A DNA stretch of 64,000 nt from the NCBI GenBank assembly GCA_949317995.1, contig OX439036.1, forward strand, positions 22,108,854-22,172,853, written 5' to 3'. The notes under the pieces are model-generated. The model made no database searches, was not told where the DNA came from, and saw only the letters and a program-made list of their open reading frames with translations. Position numbers and translations under genes: made by a program. Position 1 is the stretch's first letter. Each line of letters begins with the position of its first letter. This DNA is from Acholoe squamosa. Its lineage: Eukaryota > Annelida > Polychaeta > Phyllodocida > Polynoidae. Below are positions 14,701-28,100 of the stretch, in pieces.

Positions 14701-17700
14701 CATGGAATTCCCTACTTAACATTTATGTAAGTAGGTATATTTCCTTTACCTCTTTTAGGTAATCACTTCATGGTTTTTGTTCAAATTTAATACCTTCCCA
14801 AACCATTATAGCTGTATACATAATGGCGGTACAAAAAAGCGGTAAATAATAATGATAAAGGAAATAAAAAAAAAATGTAGACAAAAGATTTATAATTGCC
14901 CATCTCTAGTAAGTGTTAGTGTACTGAATCACTTGTTTGAGATCGCAGTTCTGAGCGGTCGCCCCACATGCCAGAACGGTATCTTAACCCTTCAAAGACC
15001 GCATCATACTTTAATGCATTATGTACTTGGTATGATGGAGGAGTACAGCTTGGCTGCATTCATGCATACTGTCCATCCTACGGTCCCGAGATGTAGGTCT
15101 GATATCAAGGGAATCCCTGAATCTTAACAATATTCACTCAAATAACACAGAAAATCCCCATTTATGTGCTCCCGCGCAACTGGAGTTAAAGACTATCCAT
15201 AAGAGGGTAAGACTAGTGTAGTGGTCAGCGGAAAATGTCATGGAGAAACCGGGACTTGAACTTGGGACCCTCCAACTTCGAAGCGGAAGCTCTACCCCTG
15301 AGCTACTTTCCCTGGCCTGACATTCTCCACCTTTCAACTACACCTGGATTGGTATGATACACACACTAGGGGGCAGTGATTACCTGGTACCGAGCTCTCT
15401 AGAGATCCCCCTCGCGAGGCGGGACCACTCGTTATCTCCACCAGGTACGGGGAATTACTGCCCCTACACTAGGAAATTCCGATTTTCAGGGGAACCCTTG
15501 AACACTTACATCTCTCTCAAAGGCTTAGCGTGATACATGACAGTAACCCTTGCCAGACATGACAGGGCTGCATTCATGTATCTTTAAAGTGGGTGAGAAT
15601 AATACTTTTTAACACTATTCAGCACTTGAATATTTAAGTCATTTTCTGTTGGGTAATTACACCTGATGGCTTAAAGTGTGATATATACGACAGTAAAGTG
15701 GCCACACATGGCTGGGTTTTCTAAGAAGACTTTCGATGACAACTCGTTCCATGTGTTGACATAAAGACATGACCCAGGGGCTGCTGCATCAAAGTGTCAC
15801 ATATGTATTAGATTATTTATAATGTACATGTTACATGCCTATCAGAACTGAATTTGAACGTACACAAGGGGACAGACCTATAGCTATATACCGTAATCTC
15901 CCGCGTATAAGGCATCTCTTATACGCGAATCAGGTAGGGGGTGTGTCTTATAAATATATAGAATTTCCCCACGTTGGGGGTGCGTCTTATACGTGGGGTA
16001 GACCTTGATCTCCAATCCAGATTTTATTGAGGATTCTGGTAATATAATTATTATTATGCCACAATTGAGGTGTGAACAAAATTAGAACTTGATTCTAACA
16101 TTCTAGCATCAATTTTTTATCTCCATTTGAGCACTCCTTCATTGTGGTGTCATGTTGAGGAATGAAATCAACATCTATGCAGTGGTGGATGTTGGATGCT
16201 GAGTATAATTGAAATGGTTATGATTCCAAGATTTGCCACCAGTGAAGATTCAAGAAGGCTTTATTGACTAATGTACGGATACACTTATGTCCGCACCAGA
16301 TTAACAATTATTGGCAATGTAAACAGCTTTGATATAAGACAAAATACAATCTATGGCCCGGCCCAACTTGATGTCTTATGATAAGGAGCTACAGCTACTA
16401 TTTAGGCTAGTTTTCTAATTCTCCCCATGTTTCTTGTAGTAGTTGACAAATTTGACATATTTCTATTCAAAATTGTCATGGACAGCTTGCAATTCTGGAA
16501 GGGTACAATATAATAATACATGTCCTACATTCTGAGTTACTTGACAGTGTTTACACATTATTGTTAGTAGGCTTCTTCGATTTATAACTCCTAGACAAGC
16601 TGTCCGAGGTACAATTGCTGTCTATGCGTAGTTTCGTGATATAACTTCTAATGTAGGGTGAACAAGTCTACACCACTATACAATTCCTAATTGGGAGCAT
16701 AGATGAACTTTGATACCTCAAAAAAAGATATTCAAACTATGTTTAGATTGTGTGATGATTTATATTCATTCCCTAACATGACACCACAATGATGGAATGC
16801 TCAAATGGAGAAAAAAAAGATAGAATATTAAAGTCAAGTTCTACTTCTGTTCACACCTCATTTCTGACATTCTCAAAATTATATGCTCAGCATCATAAAA
16901 CCATATTGAAGGTACCCCATGTAGAAGGTGCACCTTCTATGTGAACCATACCCCAGTAGTTAGGGGTGCGCCTTCTGCGAGGGGTTTACCAAAATATAGA
17001 TCCAGGGGAGGTTGGTGCGCCTTCTACGTGAAACAGCCTTCCCTGAGTTATGGGTGCACCTTCTATGCGGGCTGCGCCTTCTACACGAGAGATTATGGTA
17101 GTGTTCTTTTCAATTATATCCAAATTAAGATAAATGACTTGCAGAATATATAAACATCCGCATGAGTGTAGTAGGGGGTCTAGCTATCTTTAGGTCCCTG
17201 TTGCTGAATATGCTCAGGTGATTGCGTCTATAGTAGACCTTAAGGGCACACTAGCGTGTCAATAGGATGTCCTGTAGGTACACCTAGTGTGCCAATAGGA
17301 TGTCCTGTAGGTACACCTGGTGTGCCAATAGGATGTCCTGTAGGTACACCTGGTGTGCCAATAGGATGTCCTGTAGGTACACTGGTATGCCCATAGGATG
17401 TCCTGTAGGTACACTTGGTGTCAATAGGATGTCCTGTAGGTACACTGGTATGCCCATAGGATGTCCTGTAGGTACACTTGGTGTCAATAAGATGTCCTGT
17501 AGGTACACTGGTATGCCCATAGGATGTCCTGTAGGTACACTTGGTGTCAATAGGATGTCCTGTAGGTACACCTGGTGTGCCAATAGGATGTCCTGTAGGT
17601 ACACTGGTATGCCCATAGGATGTCCTGTAGGTACACTTGGTGTCAATAGGATGTCCTGTAGGTACACTTGGTGTCAATAGGATGTCCTGTAGGTACACTT

Positions 17701-19051
17701 GGTGTCAATAGGATGCCCTGTAGGTACACCTGGTGTGCCAATAGGATGTCCTGTAGGTACACTGGTATGCCCATAGGATGTCCTGTAGGTACACTTGGTG
17801 TCAATAGGATGTCCTGTAGGTACACTGGTATGCCCATAGGATGTCCTGTAGGTACACTTGGTGTCAATAGGATGTCCTGTAGGTACACCTGGTGTGCCAA
17901 TAGGATGTCCTATAGGTACACTGGTATGCCCATAGGATGTCCTGTAGGTACACTTGGTGTCAATAGGATGTCCTGTAGGTACACTGGTATGCCCATAGGA
18001 TGTCCTGTAGGTACACTTGGTGTCAATAGGATGTCCTGTAGGTACACCTGGTGTGCCAATAGGATGTCATGACGTGGGCACTTCTGGTGTCAACAGGATG
18101 CTGTGGTGTGAATAGGATGCCCTGTAGGCACACCTGGTGTGAAAAGGGTAACATGTAGGCGTTTAAAGATTGCTACATGCACACTCATTGGTGTGCAAAT
18201 AATAAAAGATCTAATAGACACACTAGGGTTTATATATAACAGACACTATGGCACACCAGCCGGTGTGCCAAATAACATTTCTATAGGCACACGTCGCGCT
18301 GTGTAAATAGCATCAGTCTGCAGGTACATCTCCACATTTTTCAACCTTTTCGGTGAGCAAATAGTGTCAGTGTATGAGGATATCCTTGTACCATCTCTAC
18401 CAGTGGATTAGATAAAAAGCTTGCTTCTAAGGCTAAAACAAAAATAAAACTTGGTTCTGATTGTCCCAGCACATCAAGAAAAGGTCTCCTTCTGTATTCC
18501 CTGCACCATCATATATTTTTAGAAGCCTGAAAAGATTACAGTGATATGCCAATACCCTGTTCAGTGATAATACTAGAATCAAAAACAAATATAGATAAAC
18601 TAGAATTTGAAAAGTTATGGACATCATCTGCTTATAGTTGGTATGCGTTTATCAATGATAGATTATGAATGACTAGACATTCCCTCTACTCTTAAAGAGA
18701 AAAAGTCTTAGGGACCTTATAATTACCATGCATATTTTACTTACACAAATCACCTGAGATGAGAGTTTCAGGTGAGAATATCTTAATTTAAACATCTTTC
18801 TTTTACCGCTCTTTTCTTAGCTATAGCCCAGTACACAAACATGCATGTGGATATAGAAATGAGTTTCAGCACATCTTGTCAAAAGTTGTGAAATGCCTAT
18901 GTACATGTACCTTCACCCCTTCAATACTCTTTTAGAGACCCATATTCAATATGCATAAAGTTTTCTCCATTTTCATAAATGAAATAGGATTTCATAAATA
19001 GAGAGTATATTCAACTTACTACAAATATAAATATAAATATATATGTGTATG

Positions 19052-19127
<76 letters not shown>

Positions 19128-22100
19128 CGGTTTAACCTTAAGTGAGATTTCCAACATTTAACTTATGGTAACATTTATCCATGTTAGTCAACATTTAAAG
19201 GTATTTAAGAAAAATAGCATGCAATATGAACCGGGGATATTTTCTGTGATATAAATAAAGAGAATTTTACTGAAACATGCAATGCCCATTATGGATGTGC
19301 ACCACGAGATTTGAGCCCACTTTCTTCTCATAAGAATAAGATACAAACTCTCTCAAATCAGTTTTTAATCATTCTTCTATATATTATGCCAGCTGCCCAA
19401 GTTTAACCATTTAAGGACATGGAGTGAGTGAGTACCGTAAACTCCCGCGTATAAGACGCATCCTCTACGCCAAACAAAATGCTGGGGAGTCTTATAGGAT
19501 TTTTTCAAGTTGGGGGGGGGGGCGTCTTATACGAGGGGTAATTTTTCTATAGAAATGTACTAATCTTACAAATTCCATCCTTAAAATGTGCGTCTTATAC
19601 GCGAAAATGCGTCTTATACGCGGGAGATTACGGTAATAGGTGTTTCACGCCATTTTGACAGCTAAGGTCATATTCATGGCAAGAACTACATTAAACAGAG
19701 GAATGTGTCAGTGTGTGAGCAATAGGTGTTTAACGCCATTTTGACAGCTAAGATCATTTTCATGGCAAGAACTACATTAAAGAGAGGAATGTGTCGGTGC
19801 CTGCGCATATGTGCACCACACACATCCAAAAAAATAGGAAACTGGAGATATAGACGCTTTTAAGTGGGCTAGGAAAGCCCAAAGGATCATGTCACTCGTT
19901 TGACACCATAATGGATGAGGTTTGAGAGTGTTGGGTATTGCTATTGTGGGCAGTAATGTAGGGAGAAGGTATTGTATGTGGGTGGTCGAGCTGGGTATCA
20001 AGGTATGACATGTCCTCCCGGGCAGTACAGATTTTTATTTCACGTTGGATTTGCAGTTAGAGAAGGTTAGAAAAGGTCGATGTGCAAACCACAGAAATTG
20101 ATTATCTCCATTTTGCACACTCTGTAATTATTATTTACAGGCTGAGGTCAACTCTCTTTTATATCTATTTTCTAATAGAAACAAAAAGGTGGCCTAGGTG
20201 TAGTACTCTACATTGATCAAAAATTTTGGGACATAGACCTGCAGCCCCCCTCGGCCTTCAGCCTCTTCAATTCAGCCTCTTCAATATGTGCGGAGCAATG
20301 AGAAAGTGGCACACTGTCGTTTAACTGTCTATATATATATATATTCGAATTCATATTCCTTATATAAATGAGCCAAAGCTTTTGTAAGTGGAGAGTTCAT
20401 AACATAAACATTATAACTGATTTAATTACATGTACTTTTCAGCTTGTGACCTAAAGACTGACTGGATCAGTGGATGCTTAAACATTCTGCTGTTATATAT
20501 GTATTATCATGGTTTCTGCCCCAAAGTCATGAAAATATGTGGTACATCAGTAGGGGAATATAGGTAACATGTCATTAAGAAAGAGATTAAGATAAACGAC
20601 ACAATGGGAAAGTAACCAAAGCATAGGAGAACAGTGCATGGAAATGCCAACAGAGTGACCCCTGACCTAATACAAGGTCAATACGAGGTCAAAGGTCAGT
20701 GTGCAAGTCACGTGACTTACGGCTGAAGAGTGTCCTGCTGTTTTTCCATGTCGGACCCATAAAGAGGAGAAGGCGACAGGCTGATCATAACCGCCAAACT
20801 TCAATATCAACACAGTAATATATATACATGTATATATTCTGATCTACATATGCAATACTATCATGACCTTCAAGTTAACCTCAAGTTACATAATCTGGTG
20901 AAGTCTCTTACAACAGCTTGGGAAACCGATATTAATTCTTATATTTTACAGGATAATGTACATAGATGTCTCAATCATAACGTAGGGTAAAATTAGGCTT
21001 GCACCCAAAATAACTTTATGAATATGGAAATGTCTTAGACTAAAGAATTACAATACCTAGTTTAGGCATGATATATCTACCGATTTATTTAATAGAAAGG
21101 GGTTTTGATCTAGGCCCTTTCTGTGTACCTTCCCCATCAGTCACTGTTATCATCATTATTGTGCATCACTTTGTCCTAATTCATTACCTGATTTGAGTGA
21201 AAACAGGGACTGATCAATCCTTAGTGTAAAGCTCCTGCTATTAAGACTTTTCAGGGTATCTGCTCACTGATTGAACTCAGTTATTTATCTTCTAACCCCT
21301 TTAAGGATCACATAATGCCTCCAGACTCATGACGCACTATGACGCACCATGATACACTGGCGTCTCTATGTGAGTCATGATGACCCTTAGGGAGTTTATC
21401 GATCCTGAAAAGTTAGCATGATGCATGAACACAGCCCTGGTAGATGACCAATACGCCTGCATCCATCGATAACGATGACAAGCGGGCATGGCGCATTAAT
21501 GCACTATGTGACCTTTTCTTTAAAGGATTATAATGAAGGTGCATGTGGTCCTGAGTGATTATTCTCCTGGTGCATTTGATTTGTGAATTAGTGACCATCA
21601 CATAATTTACCAACACAAGTGATATCAGTTGATCACCTTTATACAGAGGTGCCAAGTTGGTCATAGCTAAAATCGTACTTTTTACGATTTTTTACCTCAA
21701 AAATAGTAAAAATTTCATAATACATTTCGTACAAATAGAATTATTTTAGATGCATTAAATATTCATATTTTTTTGTAAAAGCTATTGTTGCAACAATGTC
21801 ATAATTGGTTAGCCTTAATTTTGTCTATCAAAACCTCCCACATGCAACATTATCTCTAGCTTTCCCAACATTTTTTTTATGGAATTTACACTAATTGTGA
21901 TGACTTTCCCATACAAAATGGTGTAGCTGGAAATATCTTAAAATGGTCGTAATAGGGGTTAAAAATCGTAACAATTACGAAAAGATCGTAGCACTTGGCA
22001 CCTCTGTTTATATATCATGATATCAGGTACTTTAAGCATCTTTCTTTGTTTCAAGACTTATATATGTGTGTTTGTGTATATCATACTGTTATATCTGCCA

Positions 22101-25100
22101 GTGTCTGGAAGGTGTATAAGTATATGGGTGTTTGGCTCTCATTTTTGACCCGTCCCAGATAAGTCCTGCCTCTTTGGCAGAGGTGCCAACTTATTGACAT
22201 AGGCCAATGTAACCTTCCGCCTAGTACTAATTTACACCAGGACATGATACCGTGATGATAAAACATTACGAGCCTCCTGTGGCTTATGCAATGTACTTAA
22301 AGTCAGGGCACGGCTTATTGGCGGGAATTTAAACCTGCAGAACAGCACTAAACCATCAATTTTGAGTCCTCAGATGCGTTATACGATTCTCCTTTAGTCA
22401 GGGTTGCTTATACACAGGTGCGGCTGATACGCAGAAATTTACGGTATGTCGCTTTTGGTCTTGAGAGACTCAGGTTGGCACCGGACCCCGACACTACAGT
22501 TACAAGCAGCTGTACGAGGTCAGAGCCAGCGTATCACAAAATGTGCATGTACATTGTGTCAACCCAGTCACGGAGGTTGTGTGTAGCGGTAGGGTGCAGT
22601 TTAATATGGCCTAAAAGACCACCTCCTCTCTCTCCTCCCCAGGCTAAATAACATACATATTACATACTCCATCCCCCTTCTCCCCACTGCCACGATGACA
22701 GTTGGCAGTGACAAGGTGCCCAGGAGTGAGAGCAGTCATCGCATGCCACCAATACTACAATGTATCAACCAGTACTTGGAAATCACTGCCATGCAATACA
22801 ATAGGGCCACATCTATATCAAGAGTAGATAAGTCTAAGACCAACGACTACTTTACGAATGGCAAAATTATACAAATTCAAAAGAAGAATTCGGGGAAATG
22901 GGAACGCTGTAAATGATCGATAATATAAAAAAAGTTAAGTCAATTCGTTTTGTCATATCTCAATTTACATATTTCATAAGTACTTTTTTCCCCTTTTAGT
23001 AAAGTTGAATTCTATAGAAAAAATTTTCCCGTTATGATCTGAAGTCTGTAGGAAAAGTGCAGCATCGCTAAAGATGTGAAATATCTTCTCCCGAAGCTGA
23101 TAGTTTTGCATAAAAAAAGAGTGATAGAATTAAATCAATCAATAAATAAATGGCTTGGAATGCAACCTAAAAGAAGCATACAGTACATAAAAAGTAAAAT
23201 TTAATGTATGCAAATGTCAAAAGACAGGCAGGAGATGATAATCTATATAAAGCAACACCATGCAAGGGCAAGACATAATAGTTACTACATATAAAAGGAC
23301 ATAGCCTTTTACTGGGGGAGTGAAACACCCTATGGCCTTGGCACCAGGGTATTAGGGAAGTCTACACTGAAATGACAAAATTACAATATGTATGGAGTCT
23401 ACATATTGTATGCTGATTTCAGCAGCTACATTTTAACATCTGTGGGGTCAAAAGCATGGGTTGAAAATCCTATGGTCAAATGGCATTCACCAATTGGCCC
23501 TCCTTTTGTCTAGCGGCCCTCTCACAGGTCTAAAGATCGCCGTTTGTGTCAATGAACTAACAATATTAACCTTGTAACGAGAAGGCAGCATTTTAGAAAA
23601 TTCTGTGCGATACAAAATTATGTTGGCCAAATTACGAAAGGTCTGAACGAGTTATCAGGTGCTAAAATCATAAAATCCCAGAAATGAGTAACTGTAAGAA
23701 AGTCAAGGACTTAACTCAGAATCACGACTGTCTCAGACCTTTCCTGGGCAGAAATGGCATATCTTCAATTTGTCATTTCTAAAATAGTGGGACAACCACT
23801 ATTTGGATTTTCAAGGACTAGGATATTGAACCATCACTATTTCTAGTTAAAATGTCCCGAGAAGACCCCATGTTCTACATGTAGATGTGTCTATCCTCCC
23901 CACATGACTACTAACACGACAGGAGGACCACGATATGAATAGCACCAGGAGCAGAGTATAGGGTCTAGCGGTACAAGTCATCGTAATGGTGCAGTGACTT
24001 CTAGTCAACTTACCCGTGCATCCCTTCGTGGCTTCAAAAAGGCAAAGTCATATCAAACTTTATTCACCCTTTTATGTAAGAGGGATTCAATGACTACTTT
24101 TCCATGAGGCTTAGTTAAAACATTTGGTATTTGGACAAAACTGTATGGAAGGAGGCATATTTACATGATAATTAATATTGCATTACCTTTCATACAGTCC
24201 AGGGCCTTTGGAAAAAAAGTTAATTACTGATAAACCTGCTAAGATTGCCTTCTCTGATTTCATTATTATTTGCTCTGAAAATCAAAGAAAGGAAACAAGT
24301 TGTCCCTTGGGTAAATTAAATAGTCTCATCGCTCATCAAAAAAGCTATTTGGATGAAAACAATTCTTAACAGATTAATATAATTAGATTGAAAGGTTCAA
24401 AATAGTTTCTAACAAGAAAAGCCAGTGGAGATGTTAAGTTGACCTACCTGCTATCTTGTCCCAGTAAGTTGAAGGCTGTCGAATTCCGCCGTAAAAATCC
24501 ACCTTCTGGGACATGCCTTGAAAATATAAAACATATTCATTAGCCGATGTGCATATAGTTCAATTGTATGCCAGGAAATTTAGTGCTTAATTACTTAGGA
24601 GGATTCTGATGTAGTCTGAGAGCTAAGTCACAATACTTTATACTGGAAGGATTGTGATATGTCTAAGAGCTAAGTCACATAGGTACTTGGAGGATTCTGA
24701 TTGACTGAGTACTCAGAGGTACATCATATGAGGAACGTGACCCTGGGAGAATTCTGATTTAGTCTCAGAACTAAGTCACATGAAGAACATGATACTGTGA
24801 GAATTCGGATTGGTCTCAGAGCTTAGCCAGATGAAGAGTATATACTGGGAGAATTTTGATTGGTCTCAAAGCTAGGTCGCATGAAGAATTATATACATGT
24901 ACCGGGATAGATTCTAATTGGTCCCAAAACCATATGAAGAATATGGTACTGGGAGGATTCTGAATAGTCTCATTGCTACGTCACATGAGGAACATGATAC
25001 TGACAGCAGGATTCTGATTGGTCTCAGGGCTAAGTCACATGAAGAATATGATACTTGGGGGATTCCGATTGGTCTTAGTGCTAAGTCACATGAAGAATAT

Positions 25101-28100
25101 GATACTTGGGGGATTCCGATTGGTCTTAGTGCTAAGTCACATGAAGAATACGGTACTGGCAGTTGGATTCTGATTGACCTCAGGGCTAAGTCACATGAGA
25201 TATTTGATAATGGGCGATTCTAATAGGACCATGATACTGGGCGGATATTGATTTGGTCTATGTAACTATTTAGGTGGCACTCAGTGTCAGCGGGCTTCCC
25301 TAGCCCACTTAAAAGGGTCTATTTCTCCTCTTTCCTTCGGATGTGTGTGGTGCACATATGCGCGGGCACCGACACATTACTTTGTGAAGTTGTGTAATGT
25401 AATTCTCGCCATGAAAATGACCTTAGCTGTCGAAATGGCATTAAACCTCTATTACTCACTCACTCACTTACTCACTCACTCAGTGTCAGAGTCAGTCCCC
25501 CTATCAGCTAGTGAAACCTATACTTACTTATGTCTGAGTAGGAGTGATTTCATGACAGCACCCTTTTTCTCAGGGTTTAGTTGGTCAGCGAGAACCATCT
25601 GCTCAACGATGTGGTTGACAATGCCGACCAGTTCTTCTTCGTCCAGGTCCATCAGCACCACACCTGGTTATAAATGAAATACCAGTGAGTTAGTTTCTTC
25701 CATCAAAAAGAAGTAAAGATGATGATACATTAATTGTATCGAAACGTTGATCACTACAAAATATTCCTACAAATTTACATCTCCACCATCACTGTAACTG
25801 CTATATTTCAGACCAATAAAACTGCCAAATGAAAATTATTTGAATGTGTCTGGTTTTGTCTATATACCTCTTAGAAGTAAAGTGGTTTTGTCTTTGTCTT
25901 TTCATTGAACAGTCATCAACCTTTCACCAGAACATTTGTAGCTTAAAACTCAAGCTCTTGTGTTTGTGATAATTTGTACCGTTAATCCTCGCGTATAGGA
26001 CGCGTCTTATACACCAGAATGACTTCGTCTGTATCCTATAGGATTTAGCCCAAGTCAGGGTGCGTCTTACAGGCGAGGATTTAACACTATCAAACAGTAC
26101 TAAAATGACCAAAATTTGACACTAGGTGCTTCCTATAGGATTTAGTCTAATACAGGGTGCGTCCTATATGTGAGGATTTACAGTAATTGGTTATACCTTG
26201 TGCTAGTACTTTGCGTAGTTCCAGCAGACTGTGGAAGGATAGAGATGCGACATGTGGCTTGCCATATCGGGTGGCCTCGGCCTCCACATCCTCCTCATAC
26301 TTTATCCAACGTGCCGTGTCCTGCCACTCGTACTCCGCGTTAGTACCCACATGCAGCTCTGCTAGCTCCACGAACAACTGAAAGTAGGGAAAACTGCACA
26401 TATAATGTCTATTCATATAGGCCTGCTATGATATAACTTGAACAAACGCTGACCCCTGAGCTCCAGGTGAGAGTCCCTGAACCAAGGCCTCCCATAAGGG
26501 GTTCATGTAGAAGGGTAACCAGAAATCAATGCCTACACAAGAGAATTTATTAAACAGGGCCTTCCATACAAATACCTTTGCACTGCTCCCCTCCACCTTA
26601 CAGAAGGGCTCCAACTAAAGTGCCTATGAAACAGACCTTTATAAAGAGGTACCCCCATCAATAGTAGAATCAGATGAGAGTTAATCCAGATGAGGACTCC
26701 TGTACCAGACCAGAGCCTCCAGGCAAAGGCCCCCGAGCTTGGCCCTGCTGATGTGCCTTCTGGTCCAGCCTGATATATTCATATTGAATATGTTGTAGCT
26801 AATTCCTACTCCCCTTTTCTCTATTCTAATTTTACTACACGCCAAAATGCAAGTAATATTTTCGGAATACAGCCAAAAATATCCTTTCTTTAAAAGAAAA
26901 GATAAATACACTACCCCAGGTACGTTAGGTTGTGCTCAGACATACAGGTTTTCAGGTCAAGATCAAAGGGTCTTGAAAATAGTCATTATGTGCCTGCAAT
27001 GTAATACTTTTGGCCGTTGATAGGAGAGAAAACTCACCTCATGTGGGCTGTGGTCGATGCCAGGACGTGAGGGTAGTGTTACAACTTTGGGAGCAGCGGT
27101 TGAAGCCAACTTGCGGCGTCGTAATCCACGCACTTCTCCCAGCCGATGACCTGAAGACATCAACCATGTGATGTGAAAGACATGCCAGTAGAAGACAAAC
27201 ACTGACTTACAAACTACAAGGGTTTAGTTGCTCAGATCTCTTACATGATACTACCTGTAAAAGCATTACTTTTTTCACTTCTTGCTTGACTACCTAGTTC
27301 TGGCAAGGCAAGAAACATGGGCTTGTTACCCCTTCATGCAGTCTTTCCTTTGAATAGAAGAATGTTATTTAAAATAATGTACATACAATATATTAGTTTA
27401 TCATATTTCTTTTGAGATTGGGGAAACAAAGGTGGGAAAAGTCCACTTACTGGACATATCGTCCAGGTCAACACCAGACAGCGTTTTTGCCTCATCCTGT
27501 TCTGTCGGTATCCTAAGATTCATCTGCTTAATGTCAACCTCACTGCCCAGAGCGCGGCGGCCCTCCAGGGTGGCAGCGCGCATACCATGGTGGTGTCGAT
27601 GGTGGTGGTGTCGGTGGTGGCTACCCTCCGACACTTTCCTCTCGGGCTTCTTCTCGCTATCCCTGCATTTACAAAGTACTGTTTGAAATTCTGCCAAATT
27701 CTATGTTAGTCGTTGGTCATTAGAGTAATTTCTTTTAGCAAGTTCAGGATGTTTACGACCATCTGTTAATTCATAATAACCGGTTGTTGATAGATTAGTT
27801 TCTTCAATTACTCTGGTTACTAACTATATCACTTAGATACTCACAGGAATTTATCATTTGAGTACTGTAATGTGGCAGTGATGGCATCTATATTGCAAAG
27901 AATTATATCACTTTTTCTCCATCTCGAACAGCATTGGCTACATAAGTTTTCTATATATCACATGATTTGTTTTACTTAGACTATTATCTAGAGACAGGGA
28001 TGAAAGTCACAGAGCACAAAAATCCCTGAAATGATCTAATTTCGGCCCCAAAACCTGGGTTTTTAAAGGAATGTATAGGGCGTTGGAACTTCAAAATCCC

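Larger units (their letters stand above)
14095..20720 (-). other. Intron 12 (6.6 kb)
   Basis: Between exons 12 and 13. It is filled by the 26-unit minisatellite, a LINE fragment in inverted arms, a SINE head, three pogo-like copies, an (AT)n array and one (GAGT)n-tailed repeat. No exon is seen outside these. Confidence 0.6.
20781..24447 (-). other. Intron 11 (3.7 kb)
   Basis: Between exons 11 and 12. It carries a piggyBac-like copy, the CAGAGGTGCC element and a pogo-like remnant. From about 22450 to 24440 I see only unassigned AT-rich DNA. Confidence 0.6.

Noticed and set aside
15224-15325. Functional tRNA gene
   Set aside because: A and B boxes are present, but the T-arm stem does not pair and the anticodon-like loop does not fit a tRNA of that class, so a SINE head is more likely.
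17240-18072. Open frames of 126-152 codons on both strands with repeated VPTGHP or MSCRYT units, resembling a repeat protein or a CRISPR-like array
   Set aside because: They are translations of a 31-33 bp minisatellite whose units are contiguous, with no unique spacers, and which is open on both strands. It is neither a gene nor a CRISPR array.
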